Assembly: GCA_029834535.1 (NCBI GenBank)
Contig: JAQMWT010000486.1
Span: 1-39,833 of the forward strand
Length of the DNA stretch: 39,833 bases
Direction of reading: 5' to 3'
DNA from: Chrysophaeum taylorii
Lineage: Eukaryota > Sar > Pelagophyceae > Pelagomonadales > Pelagomonadaceae
Below the pieces are notes generated by a model that saw only the letters and a program-made list of their open reading frames with translations, was not told the DNA's origin and searched no databases. A program made the position numbers and the translations under genes. Positions 1 through 9,900 of this stretch are shown piece by piece (the stretch's first letter is position 1; every line of letters starts with the position of its first letter).

Positions 1-755
1 CCCGAAGCCGCAGCGCTCGATATGGATGCGTGCCGGCGTCCTTTTTCGGTCCCGTCGCCGCTGCGAGCGGCCACCGCCGTCAGCGAACGCGGCCTCGGGA
101 CTCGTCCCCACAGCGGGCGACAAGCTCGCCGTAAAGTCCGCGGCCCTTTTTTTTTTTTCGTCGAGGCGTCGCGTCGAGCTCGACGCGTCGCGCCCCGATC
201 GACGCTGGTCCGGACGGTGGGTCGCGCCACGTCCTGGGGATGGCCGCGGCTGAGAACGTCGATTAGAATGCGCTGGCCACGTCGCAACATCGACGACCTA
301 CGGATTGAGCGCCTACGGATCGAAGACCAGGAACAACGCGCGACGACCAGCAACCGAGCGCGCTGCCCCCCCCGTGGGCGCGCCGACGGCCGACGACCCG
401 GCCTCGGCCCGAGCGCGTCCACGCACGGGCCTGCCCCGTTGGCCGCGCTACCCGCCCGCGTTACGGCCATTCGCCACGTGAGACGAAGACCTCCCCGCTC
501 GCGTCTACGGCGAAGTCCGCTTCCGCGGCCAACGCCTCCGCTTCCCGCAGCGGCGTCACTAACGCCGCGAGACCTGCCATGGGGACCAGGCTAAACGCGA
601 CGGGCGTCCCGCTAATCTATGGATTACGCGCCACGCCCTCCTCCTCAATACGCCCGCCGCCACCCCGGGCGCCTACACTAGATAATGTATAGGGTCGAAT
701 AAGAGAGCTTAAAACTAGGCCCTAGCTCCATTTCGAACACAGAACGAGAAACCCT
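1..755. other. GC-rich stretch with no supportable gene
   Basis: Both strands hold short arginine- and proline-rich open frames of the kind GC-rich DNA gives by chance. I see no domain, motif or convincing start. A T-run interrupts the GC-rich sequence near 147-160. Around 692-708 there is a sequence resembling the terminal repeat of the hAT-like MITE found at 3728 (AGGGTCGAATAAG compared with AGGGTCGGATAAG), perhaps a decayed end. Nothing else can be assigned. Confidence 0.5.
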
Positions 756-827
756 CATGAAAACCGAAATGCGGCAGTGTGACTTTGAACGTCACACGAA
801 TCGCACCCGATCTCCGCCGCTAAGCCC

Positions 828-1949
828 ATGGAGGCCGTCGAAACGTGCCCGGAGGCGGTTTCGCACCCATCTGGAAGCCACACGGACCCATCCGACCGGG
901 CAGACTGGGCGCCGAAAGCCCAAGGCCGAAGAGGCCTGTCGATAGGCGCGAACGGCGCGACGATTTGGTTGATGGCGAGTGCGCATGTCGGGAAAACGGG
1001 GGGCGCGCCTGGATCTCGAACGGACCTTGTGCATATCGGGCGACTTGCCGGTCCGGTTTTATGTCTGCTCGACGGATTGTCGCCGGGATCTGGCGCCGAA
1101 GAATCGAGAAAAAGCACCGATTCGAGCAATCATCCGTCGGATCTCGGACGCTCTCACGCGGCACTTGAAACGACGATTCGTCCTGGCGACTCGGTCGAGG
1201 TCGTCCAGGACTGCTTGGCGGGGTGGAATGTCCAAGGAGGTGCTGGGACTGTCGAGAGCATGCACGACGTCGCCGACGCCGGGATACTTTTCGCGCGAAA
1301 GACAACCACCCAGACCGTCACCGTCGGGCTTAAGGGCATCGTGGCGGGTGCGACGCGGAGAATCGTGTCCAGCGTCCGGCGATCCGAGCGACGAGCCGAC
1401 AGCCCCCTCGGCCGATTAATTCGTGTGCTCGAAGAGAGTTCTCACAACCGTTGTCGTCATCACCCTAGCTCCGGTTGTGCTCGCGCTAAGAGACAACCAG
1501 ATCCAGCAGCTCAAGACGCCAAGGCGGTGCGAGAAGTGCGCGCTACCGCAGCCGAGCGCGTACGGAACCAGGTCGTGGAGTTGGCCATGGCCGAGGCGGG
1601 GCGTCTTGAAGCTGAGCGGAAGTACGAGGACGAGGTCGCACGTCGGGAGGAGCGACTCCGGGTCCGGAACGAGCGCCAAGTTACCGCGACGGAGAAGCAG
1701 TACGACCGCGATGCTGCGAAGGTGCAGCAATCCATCGGCGAGCTCAACACGACCAAGGCCCAGTCAAAGGAGGCGGCAGGACAGGCTGCGGCGGCGGCCG
1801 AGGTGCGGACGAGGAACCGACTGAAGAAATCGGACCCTCGGGACATGCGACAACTCAAGGACAATTACGCCGCCGTCAACCAGGAGGCGAAGCAAATGGA
1901 GATCGACCTCGCCTTTGCCGAGGACCGTGTCCAGGCCAAGGAGAAGTAG
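828..1949 (+). pseudogene. Tudor-like/coiled-coil protein fragment
   Basis: This is an open frame of 373 codons of unrecognised function. Around 1180-1270 the translation has a GDSVEVVQDCLAGW...GGAGTV pattern that recalls small barrel (Tudor/SH3-like) modules. From about 1500 to 1945 it becomes a long charged helix rich in A, E, K, Q and R, which I read as a coiled coil (for example RLEAERKYEDEVARREER). The frame ends at a TAG (1947-1949), but similar helical sequence continues past it, so the gene looks broken there. The first part, before about 1150, may not be coding. No start site can be defended. Similar charged sequence returns at 5083-6104, and the two may be parts of one old gene. Confidence is good for coding character and low for function. 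Confidence 0.45.
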
Positions 1950-2640
1950 TTCGAGCAGCTGCAGGATCGGGTCACGGCGGGCGAGAGACATGGAGCTCCT
2001 GTCGAACGCTTCATCCGCGACCTGCGCTCCGAGATGGGCGTCCTTCACGGGAACTCCGTTGCCCTCGCGCTGGGCTACGGTGACGTCATCGACGCGGCAA
2101 CGGACGCGTCGACGCTCGAGGGCAAAGATATCGCTACCACCCACGTTCGCGTCAAACGAGGCGGCGAGACGGAGAACTGAGCGCTCGGCGCGTACGAGAT
2201 CTCCACCAGAGCGCGTCTGGCGAGGCCAAGGCGATCGCCAATCGGTTCGGCGATCTGCGTCGAGCGCTCCACGCGCTCCACCTCGTTCGTCAAGTTCACC
2301 AGGAGCGCTACGGAGCCGACGTCGCGACGGTTCTCGAGCTCCAGCCAGCCTCCTTTAGAGTCTGCCAGCATAATCCACAACTCGTCGCGACCGCCGAGTA
2401 CGAGGCCTTCGACACCGAGATCGCTACATACCCCCAGTTCCTCGAGACCCGGGCTGCGTCGGCGAAGCTGTCCGTCGACGGCCAGTCCACGATCCACGAC
2501 GTCGCGGCCGTTTGGGCGCGGCTCTAGTCTCCTACTGACACCAATAATCCAGAGACCAAGACCATGCTCGACGCGCTCCGGGCCTGGGGCCGCGGCAGCA
2601 CGTTGGAGGGAGGGCACGGCCGTTTCAAAGCGCAAATTTC
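1950..2640 (+). pseudogene. Continuation of the decayed coiled-coil gene, two frames
   Basis: After the stop at 1947-1949 the same frame stays protein-like (RDLRSEMGVLHGNSVALALG) until a TGA at 2178-2180. From about 2165 the coding signal moves to another frame, which is open to a TAG at 2525-2527 and reads as a mixed, non-repetitive protein (for example TAEYEAFDTEIATYPQFLET). A shorter stretch in the same frame continues to about 2650 with one further stop. This is what one stop plus one frameshift in a former gene would look like. The minus-strand open frame over the same bases appears to be its shadow. Function is unknown. Confidence 0.4.
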
Positions 2641-2723
2641 GGCGGCTTAGTGGCAGCTCACATTAGAAAGCCTCATTCGCTCAAGCACCTAACCCTCCCT
2701 TGACGACGCCGTGGCCTCCGACT

Positions 2724-3038
2724 CTAGCGCGACGTGTTCGGCGTCTTGGTGTCCGGCCCGCGCGCCCGACGCTGACGGCGAGAGACCCTGTTGTCCTGGA
2801 GGTCCTGCAGGCCCTGGACTTCGAGACTCTGAGCACCGACTCCTGCTTGCCGTCGCCTGGCAAATGCGCAGCGACGATTAATCTCGTTGGCGACCTTGTG
2901 GATCGCCTTGCTGGCGTCCTCGGTGAAGAATCCGACCGTGTGCCAGCGTGTGGCGGTGTACTTGACATGATCATTGATGATGTGGAGCTTGAGCTGCACG
3001 TGGATGGTCGGGTACACCTTGCGAGCCGCGGTTGACAC
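2724..3038 (-). pseudogene. Fragment resembling the C-terminus of a mobile-element protein
   Basis: An open frame of about 100 codons reads KLHIINDHVKYTATRWHTVG and then FFTEDASKAIHKVANEINRR. The pattern (K-x-H-x2-x2-H-V ... G-x-x-x-E-x-x-x-x-x-I-H) resembles a region near the end of transposon-derived proteins common in protist and invertebrate genomes, where a histidine-containing helix precedes a G-x-x-x-E-Q...S-x-H motif. It has no start and no intact neighbours on this strand, so I treat it as a remnant. The family assignment is from memory of the motif layout and is weak. Confidence 0.3.
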
Positions 3039-3719
3039 GGTGTCACAGGCGGCGCAGAGCCTCTCAACCTAGGAGTCAGTCGGGAGCGGATGAGAGGGGA
3101 GAGAGGCGCGTTGGCGCGCTAGAGGGGATCGACGCTCTAGATGGCGACCTCGATCTCTGCCTTTGCCTTTGTTGTCGTGTGACCATCCGTCTCCATGAGC
3201 TCATCGGTGGGCATTATGGTCCACGTGCCGATGTCATCCAGAAAGAGGCTTTCGTGGTTGCTCACGAAGGCCCCGCTGTACAACGCCCGGCAACCAGCGC
3301 AACCTGCGATGTATAAAATGAGATCAACTAACTAACTAACTAACTTCAGACCTCTACCGAGCATGGGAGCCAGGCCGGACAGGCAGGAGCCGATCCGGAA
3401 TCACAGAGGAAAATCACGCAGTTGGGGCAGAGGCGAGGGACGAGGACTCGTTGATGACGGACCGCCACTGCGCGCGGTCTCGTGCGAAGTCGTGCAAAAG
3501 CGTCGCAGGCCGCAAACGTGTTGGTCCACGAACAATCGACCTGTCCGTCGCGTTCTGCCCAACCGAGCGAACCCCATCCCAGCGCGGACTTTCCGGGTGC
3601 TAACCGGCCAGCCCGGGAGGCGAGCAGGCACCGTCTCACTCCGGGACGGCCGGGGCCGCCGCAGGGAGCAAGCGTGTTAGGCGCCGTCCTCCATCGCAAC
3701 CAACGGTTAGCGATCGCAG
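3039..3719. other. Non-coding stretch with an AACT microsatellite
   Basis: Short open frames occur on both strands but none shows a motif or sustained coding character. At 3326-3345 there are five perfect copies of AACT. The rest is unremarkable GC-rich sequence leading into the MITE that begins at 3728. Confidence 0.5.
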
Positions 3720-3727
3720 GGTTAGGG

Positions 3728-3986
3728 TAGGGTCGGATAAGAAAACGAGACTAGCCCGCGCCGCAACGACGGGTCCTACAACGCGTGGGCTTTTTCCTTT
3801 TTTTGCGTGAGGGGACGAAAGGATGCCGACTTCACTATGGGGACTAGTTCCATCGCGACGATCTCGCGGCGTGGCGGCACATACTGCTTGAGTACAAATG
3901 AACATAGCTCAGCGATCCGTTGAGTATGTCTTAGTACAAACTGAAACATAGTTAACGGCTCGTACGAACTTTCTTATCCGACCCTG
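3728..3986. mobile_element. hAT-like MITE, copy 1
   Basis: This 259-bp unit starts (T)AGGGTCGGATAAGAAA and ends TTTCTTATCCGACCCTG, giving 15-16 bp terminal inverted repeats. It is bounded by GTTAGGG at 3721-3727 and again at 3987-3993, which I read as a 7-8 bp target-site duplication. A (C/T)AGGG terminus with a duplication of about 8 bp is what hAT-superfamily non-autonomous elements show. A second, inverted copy lies at 15794-16028 and is nearly identical over most of its length, which confirms mobility. It has no coding capacity. The hAT assignment is inferred from termini only; no transposase is present in the window. Confidence 0.8.
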
Positions 3987-3994
3987 GTTAGGGG

Positions 3995-4709
3995 TGAGAT
4001 CAACGCAACTAATTATCTAGCTACATGCCAGCCCATTACACGGGGGGGTATGCTAATCACAGCGCCTTGACGCGCGAAATATAAACGCAGGGCGTTCAGA
4101 GGAAGGCTGCAGAGAGGAGAATTTAGAGGGATGTGATATCCTGTAGCAATTTGTAACTGTCTTGAGCGAGGAGGTAAGTGGTCTTCGTTGGTTCGCGGAA
4201 TCCGCAGAGTGCCTTGTTGAGACCCCGGCCGTATGTGAACTGCGGAGACTCGCGCGGATGTTTCGAGGCGCACCTTCATCGACTTGAAAATCCTTGGGGC
4301 GTTTCGGGTCGTGGCAGGCCTTGACGGTAGCCTCGGGATCTCTCTGGGAGAGAGTAAACCAATTTATGGGCCTGCTGTTTTCGTCCGTGCCGAAGGGTTT
4401 GTGGTCAGGTTACGTCCTCGAGCCCTTGACGCCGTAGATGCCGTGCAGCGACGGCTGCTTCTTCCCGTTGCCGAGCGCCTCCATGGCCTAGTCGAAGTCC
4501 TCGGGCTCGAGCTGGAGCACCTCGTACGAGGTGCACTTAGGGTGGCTAGCCCAAAAGCTGCGACCGGGCTTCACGCAGAAAGGAGTGCCTTCGAGTGCGC
4601 CATTGACCTTGTCGCTGAGGTCCTTGAACGCATCCACCAGCATAGTTGGTTCGAGGTTCTGCGTCCAGGGCGCCATCACGGCATGCGCGCGCGAACAAGA
4701 GGCCAGCGT
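3995..4709 (-). pseudogene. Decayed minus-strand coding fragment of unknown function
   Basis: On the minus strand, 4679 to 4488 encodes about 63 codons ending at a stop (GTPFCVKPGRSFWASHP lies inside). Protein-like sequence continues in the same frame past the stop to about 4380 (AMEALGNGKKQPSLHGIYG). Further protein-like stretches can be read down to about 4290. No family is recognised and no start is evident. The region may be part of the same old gene or element as the neighbouring fragments, but on the opposite strand. Confidence 0.3.
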
Positions 4710-4850
4710 CGGCGAATTTAGGCCCTACTCCCATGAGGGGAGAAACGGCCCATGGCCCCCCTACTCCCATGAGGGGAGAAACGGCCCATGGGGGCCCATG
4801 GGGGCCATGGGCCGTTTCTCCCCTCATGGGAGTAGGGCCTAAATTCGCCG
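4710..4850. repeat. Foldback element with 51-bp perfect arms
   Basis: Bases 4710-4760 and 4800-4850 are exact reverse complements (left arm begins CGGCGAATTTAGGCCCTACT), separated by a 39-base spacer. The spacer holds a further copy of the arm's inner part (CTACTCCCATGAGGGGAGAA), so the unit contains two direct copies and one inverted copy of a roughly 31-base module. It would form a very stable hairpin. It may be a foldback or MITE-type element. No clear target duplication is visible beyond a possible GCG. Confidence 0.8.
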
Positions 4851-5082
4851 GCGCTCGGCCAGAAAAGCGCACCGCATCCTCAATTCGGACAGCCCCCAAA
4901 CACCGCCGCCCATGCGACACATACAAATTCGCGCGCCACGACGCCGCATACCATGACAAGGATGTGTGTAAAGGAGGTCGCCCAGCGAGTTTGGTCTATC
5001 CTCCTCCATAAGCATCGACGGCCGGCGCAGCGGCGTTTGGAACGGACCTACTTGGTTTTGAAAAGTCGACTAGGGTTTCTAG

Positions 5083-6104
5083 CGAGGGCTGTCAGTAAGC
5101 CGCCGAAGCGAAACGGCCGTGAGGGGCAACCTATGCGCTACGTTGGCGACGGGCGGCGGTCAACCAGACGTCGGAACTCCAGAGGGCATTCAATGGCACG
5201 CGGTGGAACACGAGTTTAGCACCTTGAAGCATTACAACGCCGCCTTCTTCAACATGAGCGTCGAAAGCTGCGCCGGTGTCGTCTCGTGCCAACAAGACAA
5301 CATCTTCGACCGCGCTGCCACGATTTTTGCGGTCAAGCACCAGCGACGCGTCGCCGACGAGGTCGCTGGTCGAACGGCGATGAAGGCTAGAACGTGTGAT
5401 CGAGTTGATGGAGGACGCCTCGCCACGCTCAGCGACGACGTTCAAGGAGCGTTGATGCAGGCGGCTCGTCGTGGTCCGCAGAACCACAAGGTGCAGGCTA
5501 CCGCGCGCCGGGAGGCGGCGATTCAGAACCATCGCCGTCGCGCCGCCGTGTCCGTCGAGAAGGCCCTCGAGCGCAAGATGAACGATTACGCTAAGGCCCT
5601 GGATGCCATGAAAGTTGAGCCTGTCGTCGACGAGCATGCCCTCTTCGGGAGGACCCAGCTCTCCACGGTCAAGACGCGACTCTACGCGGGACTTAAGCAG
5701 CTCCCGAGCGACGCTGCGCGGTCGAACATCCTCAAGGCGAAAATCGAGAGGTGCGTCGTCGGCATGGGCATAGGCGACCTCAAACCCAAGTCTTAAACCT
5801 TGGGCATGGACCTGACGATCGAACAGGCCGGTTTTGAGGCCAACGTCGAATTCCTCGACGCGCACCTCAAGTACGTTCACGAACACATCAAGGCCAACTC
5901 CCACTAGTTGGTCCCCGAGGCAGTAGTACCGGGCGAGCGCCGACTGCAGCTGCCAGTGTTCGGGACCGCGACGACCCTGCGTGTCGAATTCGACGCGAGG
6001 CGGCACTTGCGCGTTGACGAGCTCAAGGTCAAGGTTGTAGAGTGCCGCGCCTCTCGCCAACCGAGGAAGCGGACGCGGACAACGAGTGGCAGCTCGAAGC
6101 TACC
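5083..6104 (+). pseudogene. Coiled-coil gene interrupted by the gypsy element (5' part)
   Basis: An open frame begins after a stop at 5080-5082 and runs to a TAA at 5794-5796. The same frame then continues as protein-like sequence through a TAG (5905-5907) up to the retrotransposon at 6105. Composition is helical and charged (KALERKMNDYAKALDAMKVE), with a helix-rich segment around LKAKIERCVVGMG near 5730-5770. After removing the element and one copy of its 5-bp target duplication, the frame runs straight on into 15593. Two in-frame stops suggest it was already broken or decayed in parallel. The function is not recognised. Layout suggests a scaffold- or transposon-type protein with coiled coil and Tudor-like parts. 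Confidence 0.5.
6100..6104. repeat. Target-site duplication of the gypsy element, left copy
   Basis: CTACC immediately precedes the left LTR and is repeated exactly at 15588-15592 after the right LTR. A 5-bp duplication is the usual footprint of Ty3/gypsy integration. Confidence 0.9.
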
Positions 6105-6441
6105 TGTGGCGTAAGGAGAATTTTAGGGGCTACCTGGCGTGCCTTCGAATCCTGGCTCGCCGCTCGCGTCCGTGCCCTTGGTGGGGTCACTGGACGAGGA
6201 TGGCCGTTCTCCCGCCACCCGACCACAAACAACTCCCGCGCCTGGTCCTCTCAACTTGAGGACCGGCTGTTGCTTTATGATCAAGGATATATCGAAAATC
6301 AGAAATCAGGGTGACGCATGTCACGGAAAAGGAAGATGATGTCTCAGAGAACACTGACATCATCAGAACGGAGTAGGGTGCCCCTGATAAGGGGGGGGCT
6401 AGAAGAGGGGTAAGCCTTAGGAGGCGGGAGTTGCCGCCACA
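6105..6441 (-). repeat. 3' LTR of the gypsy element
   Basis: This 337-bp LTR has perfect TGTGGC/GCCACA ends. Compared with the partner at 15249-15587 it differs by five substitutions (including the first base) and an 8- versus 10-base G-run. It contains two hairpins: GGTCCTC/GAGGACC at 6244-6264 and GATGATGTC/GACATCATC at 6335-6364. Both are kept in the partner, except that the second has one changed loop edge. Confidence 0.95.
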
Positions 6442-6455
6442 GGACTCCCCTGGTA
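6442..6455 (-). promoter_or_regulatory. Candidate polypurine tract
   Basis: On the element's coding strand the bases just upstream of the 3' LTR read CCAGGGGAGTCC, a short purine-rich run (AGGGGAG) in the place where plus-strand DNA synthesis is primed. The tract is short and interrupted, so this is a positional call. Confidence 0.5.
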
Positions 6456-6481
6456 AGAATTCGAGCTGCCCCAGCGAGGTG

Positions 6482-6990
6482 CTAGCGCGAGGAGCGCGGC
6501 TTCGCCTTACGAGCATCTCGTGAACGAATCTTCTGGTAAACGGGGGTGATGACCGGTTCAGGAACTCGGCCACTGCGTAAAGTAAACTTGGGTATCAACA
6601 CATCAATCTCGTGCGGAGCGAAATCCGTGACACAAGGAGTTGTGTTGGAGGAAATTCGGGACTTGTCGGTGAAACTTCGACCTTCAACGTCCTTGAACTC
6701 GGGCTTGAGCTTGCGGTGCGAAAGGTGAGAGGTCGGCTTGAAATAAGCGACATCATCGTTCGGACCCAAATCGGAATAGAAATGTAGAGCAACACGATCA
6801 TTTTGATAATCGTAAGGCTCGTAAACTTCAGCAACATAAATCTTCTTGCGCCAATCGGAGCGCTTCCGGTCGGGAATCCGGAAAACAACAAACTTACCGT
6901 GCTGATAATCATCACGGAAGGTTTCTTCGGGTTTGCGGATGGTTTGATCAACGATCGGAGGTACCATCACAGGCGTGATCTGACTAACAT
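6482..6990 (-). other. Pol C-terminal extension after the integrase GPF module
   Basis: About 165 residues follow the end of the integrase GPF region. They include a stretch rich in aromatic and beta-type residues (KFVVFRIPDRK, then KIYVAEVYEPYDYQ, then VALHFYSDLG). The pattern is that of a small beta-barrel, in the position where chromoviruses carry a chromodomain, but it lacks the chromodomain aromatic cage pattern. It could be a chromatin-reader module of another type; this is inference. Confidence 0.4.
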
Positions 6991-9900
6991 GAACACGTCG
7001 TTCTTCGGGCGGAGAGTCGAGAGACTCAATCCTATAGGTGACCGGGGAAAGGCGTTCCTTGATAATAAACGGCCCTCGCCATTCCGGTCGAAGTTTGTTC
7101 TGAAGGAAAGGAATGTAGAGCAAAACGTGCGATCCTTCCTTGTATTCAACATCAACATGATCAGCATTGTAAGCCAATCGTTGTTTCTTCAAAGCTTTAT
7201 CACGAGCCTCGCGGACGATCTTTGTATAATATTTCAATCGCTCGCGAGTCTCGGCGGCTGCATCAGAGCGAGTCTTCGGCAATAATCGTGTATCGAAATC
7301 TATAAGCGTGTAGTCAGTCGGTAGCATCGGCTGACGGTTCAGGCGCAGCATAAAGGGAGAAATCTGCGTGCCTGGAATAAACTTGCGGTTGTAGCAAAAC
7401 GCAATATAATGAGCAAAGTCAGGCCAATCCGTGATGTTCCGGCCTTGAAGGCAAGCACGGAGGAAGGCCTTGATAAATCGGTTGACACGCTCAGCCGGGT
7501 TCGACTGGGCATGATAGGGAATCGTAGTTTGGTATCGTGTGTTGAAGAGATGGCAAAACTCGCGCATCAACTTGTTCACGAACTCTTTACCGTTGTCGGT
7601 ACGAATCATCTGGGGCAAGTAGCCCTTGAGGAGGATGTTAATGACAAAAGACTCGAGGACAGACTCAGCAGTCTTATCGTTCAAAACATCCAGAATCAAG
7701 AAATGCGAGAACGGATCAAAAAATACTAGAAGATACGTCTCGGGACCAGCGCTGGGCAAGGGTCCAAATAAATCCATGCAAAGAACAGCACCATCACCAT
7801 CGTAGACGGGCTGCTGCAAGAGCCCAGCTCGTTTCGGCTCACGCGTACGAGCTTTCTGGCAAACTAAACATTCAGAAATGAAGACTCCAACTTCGTTCGA
7901 CATGTGAGGCCACCAAAATCGTTCTTGGATAGCCTGGACGGTACTGTGACGTCCCATATGACCACCGTTAGCCGGAGTGTCATGGTAGAGTCGAATAATG
8001 CGCTTGCGCAACGTAGCAGGTGCAACAATCATCGGGTGCAAATCAGCATAAATGCGGTAAAGAACATCTTTAACGACTTCGAATCGTTCGTTCGCTCGGG
8101 AACGTCGCGGCGTCTGACCATGGGCCATTCGGTAGCGAATATCCTCGCAAGTAGCATCAGATTCTTGCTCACGTGCGATCTCAGCGAGCGTCATATTATC
8201 GGGTATCTTATCGATATAATCTTTGTAAGCGGCTGCGTCCTTGAAGATCTGTGGCTCATCGCGCGCACGGTTCTTCCGACGTTGTCTCGTAGCGTGAGAC
8301 GCAGCCAATTTCATCGGATCCTTTTCAGGATCTTCTTCCTCGTCTTCCGGCAGTTCGGTCGTAATAAACGACATTATGAAGTGGCAGCCGGAGACGGGAA
8401 CTCCTCGGTCATCAACAGGTCGGGGAAGCTCATGGAACACCAAATAAGCGTGGTTCAAAGGTTCTCCAAACTCGTCAGTCTCGATGACATGATCTATCGG
8501 GTTGCGGGAGAGACAGTCAGGGATACTCATTCCCGGTGACTTTCCCGGCTTGTAACCAAGTTCAGGGTCAAAATTGGCGAGGCGCATCGCCCAACGAGCA
8601 AGCTGCCCAGACGAGTGCGTCGCCTTACGTAAAAACGTCAAATTTCGGTGATCGGTCTCCAAAACAGTACGGTGCCCTTCGATGTAGGCTCGAAAGTGCT
8701 CTAGAGAAAGTATAACTGCCAGCAGCTCTAGCCGACGGGGCTCGTAATTGCGCATCTCCTTCGGCACAGCTCGGCTCCAATATTCAATCACTCGTTCTTC
8801 TCGAGTCACTCTTCCGGCATCGTCCTTGACTTCGACAATCTGGAAGAGATATGCTCCAAGTCCATCCTTGGAAGCATCGGATCGGATCTGAAAAGGCAGA
8901 TCATAATCGGGGTGGTAGACTCCACGGGAATCAACCAAAGCTTCAATAATCGTATCCCAAGCTTTCTGACACTCGGGCGTCCACTCGAACTTTACACCTT
9001 CGAGGCATAATCGTCTCAGCGGTTCCACAATCTTCGAGTAGCCCTTCACATATCGCCGGCAGTAATTACTCATGCCGATGAAAGAGCGTATCTGGGTCTT
9101 CGGGGAAGTATTCGGTAAAGTACCTGGAATCGGCATCTTCTGCAGTGCTTCCAGCGTCATCGGATTCGGCTTCAAGCCTTCTGGGGTAGAAATGTGTCCC
9201 AGAAATTCTATATCATCCTTGAGAAGGTGGAACTTCGCGGTTCGACCGCTGTACCCTCTCTGTGCCAAATGACACATCACTTCGATCAAAACTTGTAAAT
9301 GTCGATGAAGATCGTCGGATCCCATCATAATATCGTCAACAAACGCAACCAAGTCTTGATACATCCATTTCGAAAGGTCGCTCGCCATTTGCTTGCAGAA
9401 AAGAGCTCCGGCCGTCTTCACACCTAGAGGTAATCGCAAGAAACTATGAGCGCCAAGTGGGCTAACCATCGTGACAGCGTCCTGCGCTGCCGGATCCAGA
9501 CGAAGGTTGTGGTATCCCCATCTAATATCGATGCATGTCCGCCATCGTCTCATGGCGAGAAAAGCTAAAGCATCATCTTGTCGAATGTTCGGCCAACTGT
9601 CATTGACCAATTGATCGTTGAGCTGACGTAAGTCAACTGCAGCACGGAACGCGTTTGACGTTCCAATCTCAGCTCCTTTCTTCGGAAGCATCAACACAGG
9701 AAAGCCCCAAGGTGAGTTGGCCGGACGAATGACTCCATCCCGGCACCACTCGCTGATCTGCTTGCGGAGACAATCGAGCTTCGCAGGCGTCAATCGGTAG
9801 GGCGTCATCTTAATCGGTCGCGGATTCGCGTCTTTGAATCGTAGAGACACAGGAGGCGAGTCCACAGGTCTCATAATCGGGTCGAAAAAGGCCCAAGAAT

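Noticed and set aside
3715..3730. Telomere tract (GGGTTAGGGTAGGG)
   Set aside because: Only one to two units, explained by the MITE target duplication and terminus; not an array.
5131..6060. Minus-strand open frame of 309 codons opposite the coiled-coil gene
   Set aside because: Its composition is that of an antisense shadow of the plus-strand coding sequence in GC-rich DNA. The plus frame has the helical protein character and continues across the gypsy insertion.
6482..6990. Chromodomain at the Pol C-terminus
   Set aside because: The expected aromatic cage and chromodomain strand-helix order cannot be placed; left as an unknown beta-rich extension.
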